Source: Candidatus Rifleibacteriota bacterium
GTDB lineage: Bacteria; Muiribacteriota; Ozemobacteria; Ozemobacterales; Ozemobacteraceae
Direction: 5' to 3'
Assembly (NCBI GenBank): GCA_012517355.1
Contig: JAAYVD010000169.1
Coordinates: 1-59,276, forward strand
Length of the DNA: 59,276 bases
Shown here: piece by piece, positions 1 to 9,702 of the stretch
Position numbering within the stretch: the stretch's first letter is position 1
Layout: each line of letters begins with the position of its first letter
The notes under the pieces: generated by a model
Told to the model about the DNA's origin: nothing
Database searches by the model: none
Seen by the model: the letters and a program-made list of their open reading frames with translations, nothing else
Made by a program: the position numbers and the translations under genes

Positions 1-1851
1 CCCGCACCCGCGGGGATAGACCTTTCGCCGCCCCGCACCCGTAACCGAGACCGAGGGTTCCCCCGCACCCGCGGGGATAGACCCTCCCTGGGGCCGGTTC
101 AACATCGGACTTGTACGGTTCCCCCGCACCCGCGGGGATAGACCGGGGGTGGTTCCCGGCCAGCACCGGGCTCCGCAGGTTCCCCCGCACCCGCGGGGAT
201 AGACCCGCGGAAACGGGAGGGCAATCCCGCAGATCCGCGGTTCCCCCGCACCCGCGGGGATAGACCGTATTTCGGTGTCCACGTCAACGCGAACAAGCTG
301 GTTCCCCCGCACCCGCGGGGATAGACCTCCATCCCGTCAGCCACCCCCATGCCCGCCAGTGGTTCCCCCGCACCCGCGGGGATAGACCCCGGGTGTTGCC
401 AGCCATCAGCCATCCTAAGACGGTTCCCCCGCACCCGCGGGGATAGACCCGTGTCCGACGATTCCGCGCAGACCCGCCGATGGGTTCCCCCGCACCCGCG
501 GGGATAGACCCGATCTCCAGGTTCTCCAGTATCACGCTGGGGGGGTTCCCCCGCACCCGCGGGGATAGACCTCCGCCGCCTTCGCATTCCCCCCGGCCTG
601 CGTCGGTTCCCCCGCACCCGCGGGGATAGACCCGACATGATCGAAACCATGCAGAGGATGAACGGGGTTCCCCCGCACCCGCGGGGATAGACCCCGCGGT
701 CCGGTATCTCTCGATCCACCCGGAATGGTTCCCCCGCACCCGCGGGGATAGACCCCAGCCCGCGCAGTTCCGCGAGGCGTTGTTTTGGGTTCCCCCGCAC
801 CCGCGGGGATAGACCCATGACGACCGCCGGAGGGCGTGGCCGTCTCAGGTTCCCCCGCACCCGCGGGGATAGACCCCTGACCCTGTCCCTCGTCTTCCTG
901 CTGGCCCTGGTTCCCCCGCACCCGCGGGGATAGACCTCACGGCGTGGGCCAGGGCCTCGCGGGTCATGCGGTTCCCCCGCACCCGCGGGGATAGACCTGT
1001 GAGCGGAGTAATTCCTGCCATCGCCCCGGCGGTTCCCCCGCACCCGCGGGGATAGACCCCTTTTTTCATCTCGCTATGAGCGGCATGGCACGGTTCCCCC
1101 GCACCCGCGGGGATAGACCCCTCATCCTTGAGGATGCGTAGCGTCTTGGGGTGGTTCCCCCGCACCCGCGGGGATAGACCCCTCGTTCTACGACCCGGCC
1201 GCCGCCCAGGATCGGTTCCCCCGCACCCGCGGGGATAGACCCCTATCGGGGTGAGCGGCACGGGCCCGGATCGCGGTTCCCCCGCACCCGCGGGGATAGA
1301 CCCCAGACCTTTCGGTCAGGAGGATTACATGGACAGGTTCCCCCGCACCCGCGGGGATAGACCCAGGGCCAGACCGTCGGGGGTCACCGGCCGGACGGTT
1401 CCCCCGCACCCGCGGGGATAGACCCGATGACCGCCGGTTCTTCGACCGGGTCCCCCGGGTTCCCCCGCACCCGCGGGGATAGACCCAGGCCTGCATCGCC
1501 TCCCTGGCGGCCCGCCTGGGTTCCCCCGCACCCGCGGGGATAGACCCTCTTCCTGGTCGGCCTTGATCTTCGCCTGGCGGGTTCCCCCGCACCCGCGGGG
1601 ATAGACCTTTGGTTACAGCCCGGCCGCCCTCACCGCCTCCGGTTCCCCCGCACCCGCGGGGATAGACCCGGTATCTGACCGTGGACCACCGCCAGACAGG
1701 CGGTTCCCCCGCACCCGCGGGGATAGACCCAGCATCACCGGTGCGATCTTCGGCCAGTCCGGGGTTCCCCCGCACCCGCGGGGATAGACCCCTTGTTTCC
1801 AGCGGCGACACTAAGGATGACGCGGTTCCCCCGCACCCGCAGGGATAGACG
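1..1851 (+). CRISPR. CRISPR array, type I-E-like, leader-distal part
   Basis: Thirty complete 28-base repeats plus one 22-base partial repeat at the window edge enclose 30 spacers. Starts run every 61 bases from 56 to 788 and again from 848 to 1824; only the spacer at 816-847 is 32 rather than 33 bases. The repeat opens GGTTCCCCC, has an inverted pair of CCCCGC and GCGGGG-type arms and closes GGGGATAGACC, closely resembling the E. coli type I-E repeat read in the same direction. The final repeat (1824-1851) has two changes (G to A at base 18, C to G at base 28), as expected at the leader-distal end. Transcription is therefore inferred to be rightward, with leader and cas genes to the left of base 1. 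No cas gene is present in the window. Confidence 0.97.
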
Positions 1852-2263
1852 TCAGGGGAAACCAAACACAACGGCGACCTGGTCGATGCCCGCATCGTCA
1901 CCGGCCGGTTCTCGGGCTGGACATACCTGGCCGGCATCAGGGCCCGACCGAACCCGAACCGCGTGATCACCTACGGTTCGGGCGGCCCGTGATCCGTCCA
2001 AGAATCGACACTTGTACAAACTTGCAGATATTGATTCTCAAAAACGGGGAATCCCTATCGGAGTTCCCCCCCCTTTCCTTCCCTCCCGGTCCGATCCGCG
2101 AAAATCCGCGCCGGTTGCCGGCGGCGGATGGGATCTTTCTCCCTTTCGCGGGCTCGATAGAACCCCGGGGACAGACGATCCGGTGGTTTCCAATCCCTCT
2201 GGATCGGCCTGTGCTCATCCGTGGTTCGACCGGTTTCTTCCCATCGGTCGCTTGCCTGGATGG

Positions 2264-2352
2264 TCCCGACTGACACGATGCCGGAAGTGCCCCTTTGCCG
2301 CCACGGAGGGCAGCGCGCCACGCCCGTTTCGCGCATCGCAAAGGGGCCATCC
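2264..2352 (-). repeat. Dispersed structured repeat, copy A
   Basis: One of seven related ~90-base elements in this window (others at 5279, 9464, 9612, 12031, 22537, 30641). Read on the minus strand it has a perfect outer stem GCCCCTTTGC/GCAAAGGGGC and ends in the CCGGCATCGTGTCAGTCGGG tail. The inner GCGCG/CGCGC pairing replaces the GCGAAAC/GTTTCGC hairpin found in copy B. It lies in non-coding DNA beyond the end of the leftward gene at 2445. Confidence 0.75.
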
Positions 2353-2384
2353 GGGCAGGCGTCACCAGACTTTCGACCGGAATG

Positions 2385-2413
2385 CGGAACCCCGCCATAC
2401 AGGCGGGGTTCCG
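2385..2413 (-). terminator. Perfect hairpin past the leftward secreted-protein gene
   Basis: A 12-base-pair perfect inverted repeat (CGGAACCCCGCC and its complement) with a 5-base loop lies about 30 bases past the stop codon at 2445. No T-run follows it on the minus strand, so it is a terminator-like or mRNA-stabilising hairpin rather than a textbook intrinsic terminator. Confidence 0.4.
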
Positions 2414-2444
2414 GGAAAATGCCAGGGTCTGGAGAGAGGGTCGG

Positions 2445-3569
2445 TCAGCTCTTGAAGAGAGAGTTGAACCGGCGATCCTGCAGCATGAGGGTCATGATCA
2501 TCGAGGAGAACTGCCACTGCTCCTCCTGGGAGGCGCCCAGGCGGATGTTGTACATGCAGGTCTCTTTCTGCGCGGTGACCTTGTTGGCCTGCAGGGAGAC
2601 GAGGTCCTGATCGGTGAGGTTCTTGCCGGCGTTGGCGGCCAGCCAGGACAGCAGCATCTCCTTCAGGCGGGTGGCGGCGGCGGCGTCCTGGCAGCGGAAG
2701 ATCAGGTTGATGTCGTAGCCGTAGTCGGCCCCCTCGCGGGTGGCGCCGATCTCGTAGGAGAACTTCTGCACCTGGGCCAGGCCGTCCTTCAGGTTCTGCT
2801 CGAGCTTCGCGGCCGCGGCGTCGTCCTGATAGGCCTCGGGGCGGAAGACCTTCTTGAAGGTCTTGCGGGTCTTGCCCACGAACCCCTCGTATTTGTTCTC
2901 GAAGGTGCGGATCTCTTCGCGCTCGGCCTTCAGCGGCACGAACGAGGCCATGAAGGTGGTCTTGTCGGGCTGGATCTTGGACAGCGGCGCGTTGCCGGTC
3001 AGGACGGCGAGGGTCTGCTCGACCAACGAATAGTCGCCGGCGGGCACGGTGGCGATGATCGTGTGCTGACCGGCGTTGACCAGGACGGCCTCGCTGGGCC
3101 GGAAGGCGTAGGGGAAGACGCGGGCAGCCTGGCCGGCGATCTTGACGTCACGCGGGGCTTTCTTCCCCTCGGCGATCTTCTGGGCCTTCAGCGTGTCAAA
3201 GTAGCGCTGGTAGCGTTTCTCGGCGAACTCGACGAAGTTGGGGAAGTTGATGTTGCCCTTCAGGATGAAGCACAGGTTGAGCTGGTCGACGGGCATCTCG
3301 CGCGCCACGATGGCGTAGGACAGGCCTTCCTTGGCGGGGTCGGGAATGCCGGCCTTGCGGAACCGGCGGTCGATGACTTCCTTGCCGATGATCTCGGTCA
3401 GACCCTTCTGGTCGTGGAGTTCCTCTTCGAGGAACTTCGACAGGTCGCCCAGCTCGACGAAGCGCAGATACTTGGGATCGTTGACGATCGCGCAGGGGTC
3501 GGCCCAGGCGGCGGCCAGGCCGCATACGACGAAACAGGAGAGGACCAGGGGCAGGATCACTCGCTTCAT
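2445..3569 (-). CDS. Secreted protein of unknown function, 374 aa
   Basis: I do not recognise the family. The start ATG at 3569 is set by a strong GGAGGA ribosome site 4 bases upstream and is followed by a clear Sec signal peptide (MKRVILPLVLSCFVVCGLAA, cleavage likely after AWA), so the product is exported. The mature part is mixed charged and hydrophobic with no membrane segment and a few cysteines; it includes FVEFAEKRYQRYF and a KTRKTFKKVF basic stretch. It is transcribed divergently from the radical SAM gene at 3660 with 90 bases between them and its own promoter-like sequence. The frame stays open far upstream of 3569, but only as a shadow of the opposite gene. Confidence 0.85.
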   Translation of the reverse strand: MKRVILPLVLSCFVVCGLAAAWADPCAIVNDPKYLRFVELGDLSKFLEEELHDQKGLTEIIGKEVIDRRFRKAGIPDPAKEGLSYAIVAREMPVDQLNLCFILKGNINFPNFVEFAEKRYQRYFDTLKAQKIAEGKKAPRDVKIAGQAARVFPYAFRPSEAVLVNAGQHTIIATVPAGDYSLVEQTLAVLTGNAPLSKIQPDKTTFMASFVPLKAEREEIRTFENKYEGFVGKTRKTFKKVFRPEAYQDDAAAAKLEQNLKDGLAQVQKFSYEIGATREGADYGYDINLIFRCQDAAAATRLKEMLLSWLAANAGKNLTDQDLVSLQANKVTAQKETCMYNIRLGASQEEQWQFSSMIMTLMLQDRRFNSLFKS

Positions 3570-3590
3570 GGTTTCCTCCAACATGCATTC

Positions 3591-3619
3591 TTGAAACCGG
3601 TCGGGAAAAATTCTACCCT
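3591..3619 (+). promoter_or_regulatory. Candidate sigma-70-type promoter for radical SAM gene
   Basis: TTGAAA at 3591-3596, a 17-base spacer, then TACCCT at 3614-3619, 41 bases before the ATG at 3660. It overlaps the -10 of the opposing promoter at 3610-3639, so the two genes may compete for polymerase. Confidence 0.4.
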
Positions 3620-3639
3620 GTCCGGGAGTGAAAACACAA
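3610..3639 (-). promoter_or_regulatory. Candidate promoter for leftward secreted-protein gene
   Basis: On the minus strand TTGTGT (3639-3634), 18 bases, then TAGAAT (3615-3610), about 40 bases before the ATG at 3569. Confidence 0.45.
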
Positions 3640-3659
3640 CCCGCGCCCGAGTACCAGAA

Positions 3660-5000
3660 ATGAAACTCCTGCTGGTCCTGCCCCACGGCCCGATCCATCG
3701 GGCGCGGGCCGGGTCGTACGCCCGGGCCCTGCGCTACGCCCCGCTGACCCTGGCCGCGCTGGTGGCGCTGATTCCGCGCGAACTCGGGTTCCGGGTGCAG
3801 GTCATCGACGAGGGGGTCGACGTCTGGAACCCCGCCGACCACCTCGACGCCGACCTGGTCGCCCTCAGCTGCATGACCGGCACGGCGGGCCGCGCCTATG
3901 CCATGGCCGACTATTTCCGACGGCACGGCAAGCCGGTCATCATGGGGGGGGTCCATCCCACCTTGCGGCCGGCCGAGGCGAAGGAGCACGCCGACTGCGT
4001 GGTGACCGGCCTGGCCGAGGAAAGCTGGCCCCAGGCCCTGCGCGATTTCGTGCAGGGCAGGCTGCAGCCCTTCTACCGCATGCGGCCCGACTTCGACCTG
4101 GGTTCCGTCAAGGCGCCCGCCCCCGACCGCTCGATCTTCGACCGCCGCAAGTACATCACCGTCAACTCGATCGAGGCGACGCGCGGCTGCTTCCACAAGT
4201 GCGCCTTCTGCGCCATCGCCCGCGCCTGGGACAACCGCTACTTCACCCGGCCGGTCGCCGACGTCGTCGAGGAGGCGCGGCGGCTCGAGGGGCCCGAACT
4301 GTGCTTCCTCGACCCCAGCCTCACCTGCGACCGCGAGTTCGCCCTGCAACTGTTCCGGGCGCTGATGCCTCTGGGAAAGTGGTGGGTCGGCTGTGCCACC
4401 ATCGACACCGCGCTCGACGCCGAGCTGTTGCGGGCGATGGCCGAGTCGGGTTGCCGCGGCCTGCTGGTCGGCTTCGAGTCGGTGCGGCAGGAGGGCATCC
4501 AACAGGTGGCCAAGCCCTTCAACAAGGTCGCCGAATACCGCGAAGCGGTGCGCCGGTTCCACGGCTACGGCATCGGCATCCAGGCCTGCTTCGTCTTCGG
4601 CCTCGACACCGACCGGCGCGACGTCTTCCGCCGCACCGCCGAGTTCGCCTACGAGGCCGAGATCGATGTGCCCCAGTTCTCGGTGCTGACCCCCTTCCCC
4701 GGCACCGAAACCTGGCGCCAGCTCGAGAGCGAGGGCCGCATCATCGAGCGCGACTGGTCGCTCTACGACGCCGAGCACGTGGTCTTCCGGCCCCTCCACA
4801 TGACCCCCGACGAGCTGCAGGAGGGCCTGATCTACGCCTGGCGCAAGAGCTACAGCCTGCGCTCGATCTTCAAGCGGCTGGCCGGCTCCCGCTGCCTGCT
4901 GCCCATCTCGATCCCCGCCAACCTCGGCTACCACACCTACGCCGCCCACCTGTCGAAATACTCCCCCGACCTCATGAAACGCGAAGGCGAACAGTGGTGA
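3660..5000 (+). CDS. B12-binding-domain radical SAM protein, 446 aa
   Basis: Class B-type radical SAM protein: an N-terminal cobalamin-binding-like Rossmann domain (residues 1-150, with the usual VIMGGVHPTLRP segment) precedes a radical SAM core. The [4Fe-4S] cysteines are C177, C181 and C184 in RGCFHKCAFCA, the canonical CxxxCxxC spacing. Later motifs (GLLVGFESV near residue 275, PFPGTETW near 345) match the family. Proteins of this kind do methylations, ring rearrangements or lipid-related chemistry; substrate cannot be read here and no partner enzyme is adjacent. The ATG follows no good ribosome site, but the protein begins exactly where the B12 domain should. The open frame extends upstream to about 2295 as an artefact of the opposite gene. 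Confidence 0.85.
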   Translation: MKLLLVLPHGPIHRARAGSYARALRYAPLTLAALVALIPRELGFRVQVIDEGVDVWNPADHLDADLVALSCMTGTAGRAYAMADYFRRHGKPVIMGGVHPTLRPAEAKEHADCVVTGLAEESWPQALRDFVQGRLQPFYRMRPDFDLGSVKAPAPDRSIFDRRKYITVNSIEATRGCFHKCAFCAIARAWDNRYFTRPVADVVEEARRLEGPELCFLDPSLTCDREFALQLFRALMPLGKWWVGCATIDTALDAELLRAMAESGCRGLLVGFESVRQEGIQQVAKPFNKVAEYREAVRRFHGYGIGIQACFVFGLDTDRRDVFRRTAEFAYEAEIDVPQFSVLTPFPGTETWRQLESEGRIIERDWSLYDAEHVVFRPLHMTPDELQEGLIYAWRKSYSLRSIFKRLAGSRCLLPISIPANLGYHTYAAHLSKYSPDLMKREGEQW

Positions 5001-5278
5001 CACGAAGAATGGTGACCCCATTCTATTTCTCAGACTCACACAAGATTCGGGGTTGACCGGGGCAAGAAGTCCCTCTTTTCCCCGGGATCCCTTGCTCCCC
5101 GAGCATGGGCTTTCCAGGCAGGCGAAAAAGTTGAGGTGAGAGAGGCTGGCGTGATGGCAGACACCTCGACACCGCAGGGCAAAGGGGGAAGGAGGAGAAA
5201 GGGCGAGGGGGGACCAGCCATCCTGGCGTGGGTATCATCATCGAGATCAGGATGAATGGGAAAACCCTCTCTCCTGGA

Positions 5279-5364
5279 GGGCCCCTTGGCGGTGCGCGAA
5301 ACTGCCGTTTCGCGCCGCCACCGTGGCGGCAAAGAGGTATGGCCGACCTCGTGTCGATCGGGAT
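5279..5364 (+). repeat. Dispersed structured repeat, copy B
   Basis: Contains a perfect 9-base-pair hairpin GCGCGAAAC-TGCC-GTTTCGCGC, then a second hairpin GCCGCC/GGCGGC and the tail ending CTCGTGTCGATCGGG. The outer stem is degenerate in this copy (CCCCTTGGC against GCAAAGAGG). The rest of the 5001-5465 gap holds no gene; it contains this element and the terminator beside it. Confidence 0.75.
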
Positions 5365-5380
5365 ACCTGGCTTCTTCGGA

Positions 5381-5427
5381 AAAGCCGACGGCGGCGGGGG
5401 ATTCTGGAGGAATTCCCCGCCGCCGTC
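5381..5427 (-). terminator. Intrinsic terminator of the DEAD-box helicase gene
   Basis: A 13-base-pair stem, GACGGCGGCGGGG at 5387-5399 with its complement at 5415-5427, followed on the minus strand by GGCTTTTCC. It lies 39 bases past the helicase stop codon. Confidence 0.65.
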
Positions 5428-5465
5428 ACATTCAGGACAGACCGGGCAAGGTGCCCGGCGATCGG

Positions 5466-7244
<1,779 letters not shown>

Positions 7245-7830
7245 ACGGTTGGTTCTTTCTCGGGGAGCCCTCTGGCGAGGGCTGTGCCGAACGCTCCGGC
7301 GAAGGAAGCTACGGTGGAATCTGCCGGTGGAGGCCGCCGTACGGACCGCGGGGGTCCTGTGGGTGAAGCCGCAGCGAACCGGGTGAAATGGCCCGAACCC
7401 GCGGCGATGGAAAGATCATACCACAGAATGGGCTCAGCATCAAGTTCCATGGCGGGCCCAGGATCGACGTGGGTTCTGAGAAGGCCAGAAAGCCGCACCC
7501 CGAAAGGACGGGCAACGGGGTGTGCCCCACTCAGGACAATGGATTGCGGAAAGCCTTCCCGCGGCACATCCGTCCGGCTCTCTCGCCGACCCTGGGTGGG
7601 TTCCCCTCGCGCCAGGTATGATCGGTCATCGGAAGGGCGGCGAACCACTTTCTTCCCCATGACGATCGCCCATCGGAAGGGGCTTCGAACCCCCTTCTTC
7701 CCCATGATCGCGGTGCCGGGCAACGCGAACCATTTCGCCGACGACGTATGGGGTCTTCCTGCCAGGGGGATCATCCGTTACGGCCATCCTGCCGATGGAT
7801 TGTCTGAGACAGATCGGGAAGGATGCGTGC
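7245..7830. other. Divergent intergenic region with imperfect tandem repeat
   Basis: No gene. It separates the leftward helicase from the rightward HD-GYP gene. A hairpin AGCCCTC/GAGGGCT (7266-7283) lies just upstream of the helicase start. At 7629-7716 two imperfect ~44-base tandem units each run GGAAGGG...CGAACC...TTCTTCCCCATGA. No riboswitch consensus (cyclic-di-GMP, cobalamin) was recognisable on either strand. Confidence 0.5.
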
Positions 7831-9324
7831 ATGGCGGAATTGCTGACGCTCGGGGACGTCCAGGTTTTCACGGGGTACAGCCACCTCGGCGGCTGCCGGG
7901 AGTTCGTCTGGGAAGGCGGCGACCAGGCGGAAGGCCAGGGCCGGCCGGCGCGCTTCTGGCTGCGCGGACTGCGGTGCGTCGAGGACCTCGAGGCCCTGAT
8001 GCTCCGCACCGACCTGTATCTGCACACCGCCGACGGCCGGGAATACCTGCTGGCCCATTTCCAGATCACCGACATCACCGACATCGAGAACATCCGCGGC
8101 GTGGCCAGCTCCTGCCGCCTGCTGATGGAGGAGTTCCCCGAGATCAAGGGCCTGAAGGCCGGCGAGAACGTGGTCATCTCGAAGGCCACCCACCTGCAGG
8201 CCTTCCGCACCGTGTCGGCGCTGGTCAGCAGCGCCCATGCCAAGACCCACGTCGATCCCCGCGCCACCAACGAACTGGTCAACGAACTGGTCGGCGAGAT
8301 CATCAAGGCTCCCGACGCCGTGCTGAACCTGCTGGCCATCAAGCACATCGACGACTACACCTTCAGCCACAACATCAACGTCGCCACCCTGTCGATGGTC
8401 ATCGGCCAGGCCCTGGGCCTGACCCGCGACCTCCTGCACGACCTCGGCAGCGGCGCCATCCTGCACGACCTCGGCCTCCTGCGCGTCCCCGGCCGCATCC
8501 TGCACAAGGAGGGCAAGCTGACGCCCGAGGAGTTCACCGAGGTCACCCGCCATCCCCGCCTCGGCCTCGACCTGATCGGCTCCTCGCGCGATCTCAGCCC
8601 GCGCGCCCGCGAGGTGATCCTGCAACACCACGAACGCTTCGCGGGGAAAGGATACCCGCACGGCCAGAGCGGCCAGAACATTCCGCTGCTGGCGCGCATC
8701 TGCGCCGTGGCCGACGCCTTCGACGCGCTCACCTCCGACCGCCCCTTCCGGCCTGCCCTCACCCCCTACCAGGCGATGCGCACCATGCTCGGCATGGCCG
8801 GCACCCATTTCGACCCCGAGATCCTCCAGGCCTTCCTGCACAAGCTGTCGGTCTACCCGCCCGGCACCACCGTCACCCTCAACGACGGCACCGCCGCCGT
8901 CGTCCTGCGCGGCAACGCCGGCCTGCTGCTGCGGCCGGTGGTCCGGCGCCTGCAGCCGGCGGCGGGCCAGCCCGAGGTGGTCGACCTGGCCCGGGCCCCC
9001 GCCCTGTTCATCACCGGCCTGGCCGGGCCGGCCACACCGGAACCCGCGCCCGCCGCCGAACCCGCCCCGGTCACCGTGTCCCGCCCGGCAACCCCCGCCA
9101 GGCCGCCCGAGAAGGGGAAGACCCCGACCGTGCGGGGCAACCCGGTCGCCGCCCCTCCCCGCCCCGCGCCCGCCCCCACCTCGTTCCCCCCCGGCCACCG
9201 GCCCGGCACCCGCACCCCCGGCCTGCCCGGCGCGACACCCGCCCCCCGGCAGCCTGCTCCGGCAGCCAAACCCGGCGGCCAGGGCCCCCAAACCCCCACC
9301 CCTGGCGGCAAGAAGCAGACCTGA
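7831..9324 (+). CDS. HD-GYP domain protein (probable cyclic-di-GMP phosphodiesterase), 497 aa
   Basis: HD-GYP proteins hydrolyse cyclic-di-GMP, switching cells between attached and motile states. The catalytic domain spans about residues 170-345: HD at 212-213 (ILHDLG), HHERFAGKGYP at 266-276 with an intact GYP, and AVADAFDALTSDRPFRPA. The N-terminal 160 residues are an unrecognised domain rather than a receiver. A ~120-residue Pro/Ala-rich tail ends the protein. I chose the ATG at 7831 because GGGAAGGA precedes it; an in-frame ATG at 7795 has no ribosome site. It stands alone on its strand. A second messenger enzyme fits a genome with pseudopilin operons and a PilT ATPase, but the link is inference. 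Confidence 0.92.
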   Translation: MAELLTLGDVQVFTGYSHLGGCREFVWEGGDQAEGQGRPARFWLRGLRCVEDLEALMLRTDLYLHTADGREYLLAHFQITDITDIENIRGVASSCRLLMEEFPEIKGLKAGENVVISKATHLQAFRTVSALVSSAHAKTHVDPRATNELVNELVGEIIKAPDAVLNLLAIKHIDDYTFSHNINVATLSMVIGQALGLTRDLLHDLGSGAILHDLGLLRVPGRILHKEGKLTPEEFTEVTRHPRLGLDLIGSSRDLSPRAREVILQHHERFAGKGYPHGQSGQNIPLLARICAVADAFDALTSDRPFRPALTPYQAMRTMLGMAGTHFDPEILQAFLHKLSVYPPGTTVTLNDGTAAVVLRGNAGLLLRPVVRRLQPAAGQPEVVDLARAPALFITGLAGPATPEPAPAAEPAPVTVSRPATPARPPEKGKTPTVRGNPVAAPPRPAPAPTSFPPGHRPGTRTPGLPGATPAPRQPAPAAKPGGQGPQTPTPGGKKQT

Positions 9325-9463
9325 CCTTCCCGACCGGCACGGGCCGGTGAAGCCCGGCCAGGCAGCCGCCACCTCCCCGCCTTCACCCTGCCTTCACCCC
9401 GCCTTCCTCCGCCCCGCCGCCTTTCCGGGTCTGCCCGCCAGACCTCCGGTCAGGCTGGCCTGG

Positions 9464-9500
9464 GCAGACCGCGAAATGGGCGTTTCGTGCCGCCATCGGC
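9464..9500 (+). repeat. Dispersed structured repeat, copy E (fragment)
   Basis: Partial copy: only the GCGAAAT...GCGTTTCGTGCCGCCATCGG core matches; the flanking stems are lost. It lies in the 9325-9699 gap between the converging HD-GYP and dockerin genes. The gap holds no gene, only this fragment, copy C and a short ACCGGC/GCCGGT hairpin near 9331. Confidence 0.5.
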
Positions 9501-9611
9501 TGGGCTGGGGGCAGCCCTGCCGACCTTCCTGGCCACCGCGGCTGACGGGGCAGCCACGAGGGGCTGCCCAACGGGAAGGATCAGCGGCGACGGGAGACCG
9601 CCCCGCTGGGA

Positions 9612-9702
9612 AGACCCCTTGGCGGTACGCGAAACTGGCGTTTCGCCCCGCCCTCCGTGCCGGCAAAGAGAAAGGGGATCCGACGCCGTGTCGTTCGGGT
9701 CA
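9612..9702 (+). repeat. Dispersed structured repeat, copy C, reaching a stop codon
   Basis: Full-length copy with hairpin GCGAAAC-TGGC-GTTTCGC and tail CGCCGTGTCGTTCGGGTCA. Its last bases include the stop codon (TCA, 9700-9702) of the leftward dockerin gene, so the element marks the 3' boundary of that gene. Confidence 0.75.

Larger units (their letters stand above)
1852..2444. other. Gap after CRISPR array with possible gene remnant
   Basis: No intact gene. Directly after the last repeat, 1852-1992 (+) is an open frame of 46 codons ending in TGA with GC-rich third positions typical of real genes here (it reads ...VDARIVTGRFSGW...), but it has no start codon and is closed upstream by a TAG inside the last repeat. 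It could be the tail of a gene truncated when the array was formed. 1995-2060 is an unusually AT-rich patch with 6-base inverted arms AGAATC/GATTCT. Dispersed repeat copy A (2264-2352) and a hairpin (2385-2413) follow. Confidence 0.4.

Noticed and set aside
99-1970. Several long minus-strand open frames with repeated GxxPAGAGEP and PRGCGGT peptides
   Set aside because: They are translations of the CRISPR repeats; the 61-base period shifts frame every unit, producing three cycling peptides, not proteins.
2445-5039. One very long minus-strand protein covering both the secreted protein and the opposite radical SAM gene
   Set aside because: The real start is the ATG at 3569 with a strong ribosome site and signal peptide; upstream is only a shadow.
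7670-7700. tRNA T-arm-like GGGGCTTCGAACCCCC
   Set aside because: No acceptor, D or anticodon arms are found around it.
7245-7830. Cobalamin or cyclic-di-GMP riboswitch upstream of the HD-GYP or helicase gene
   Set aside because: Fragments resembling conserved boxes exist but none has the required order and pairing.
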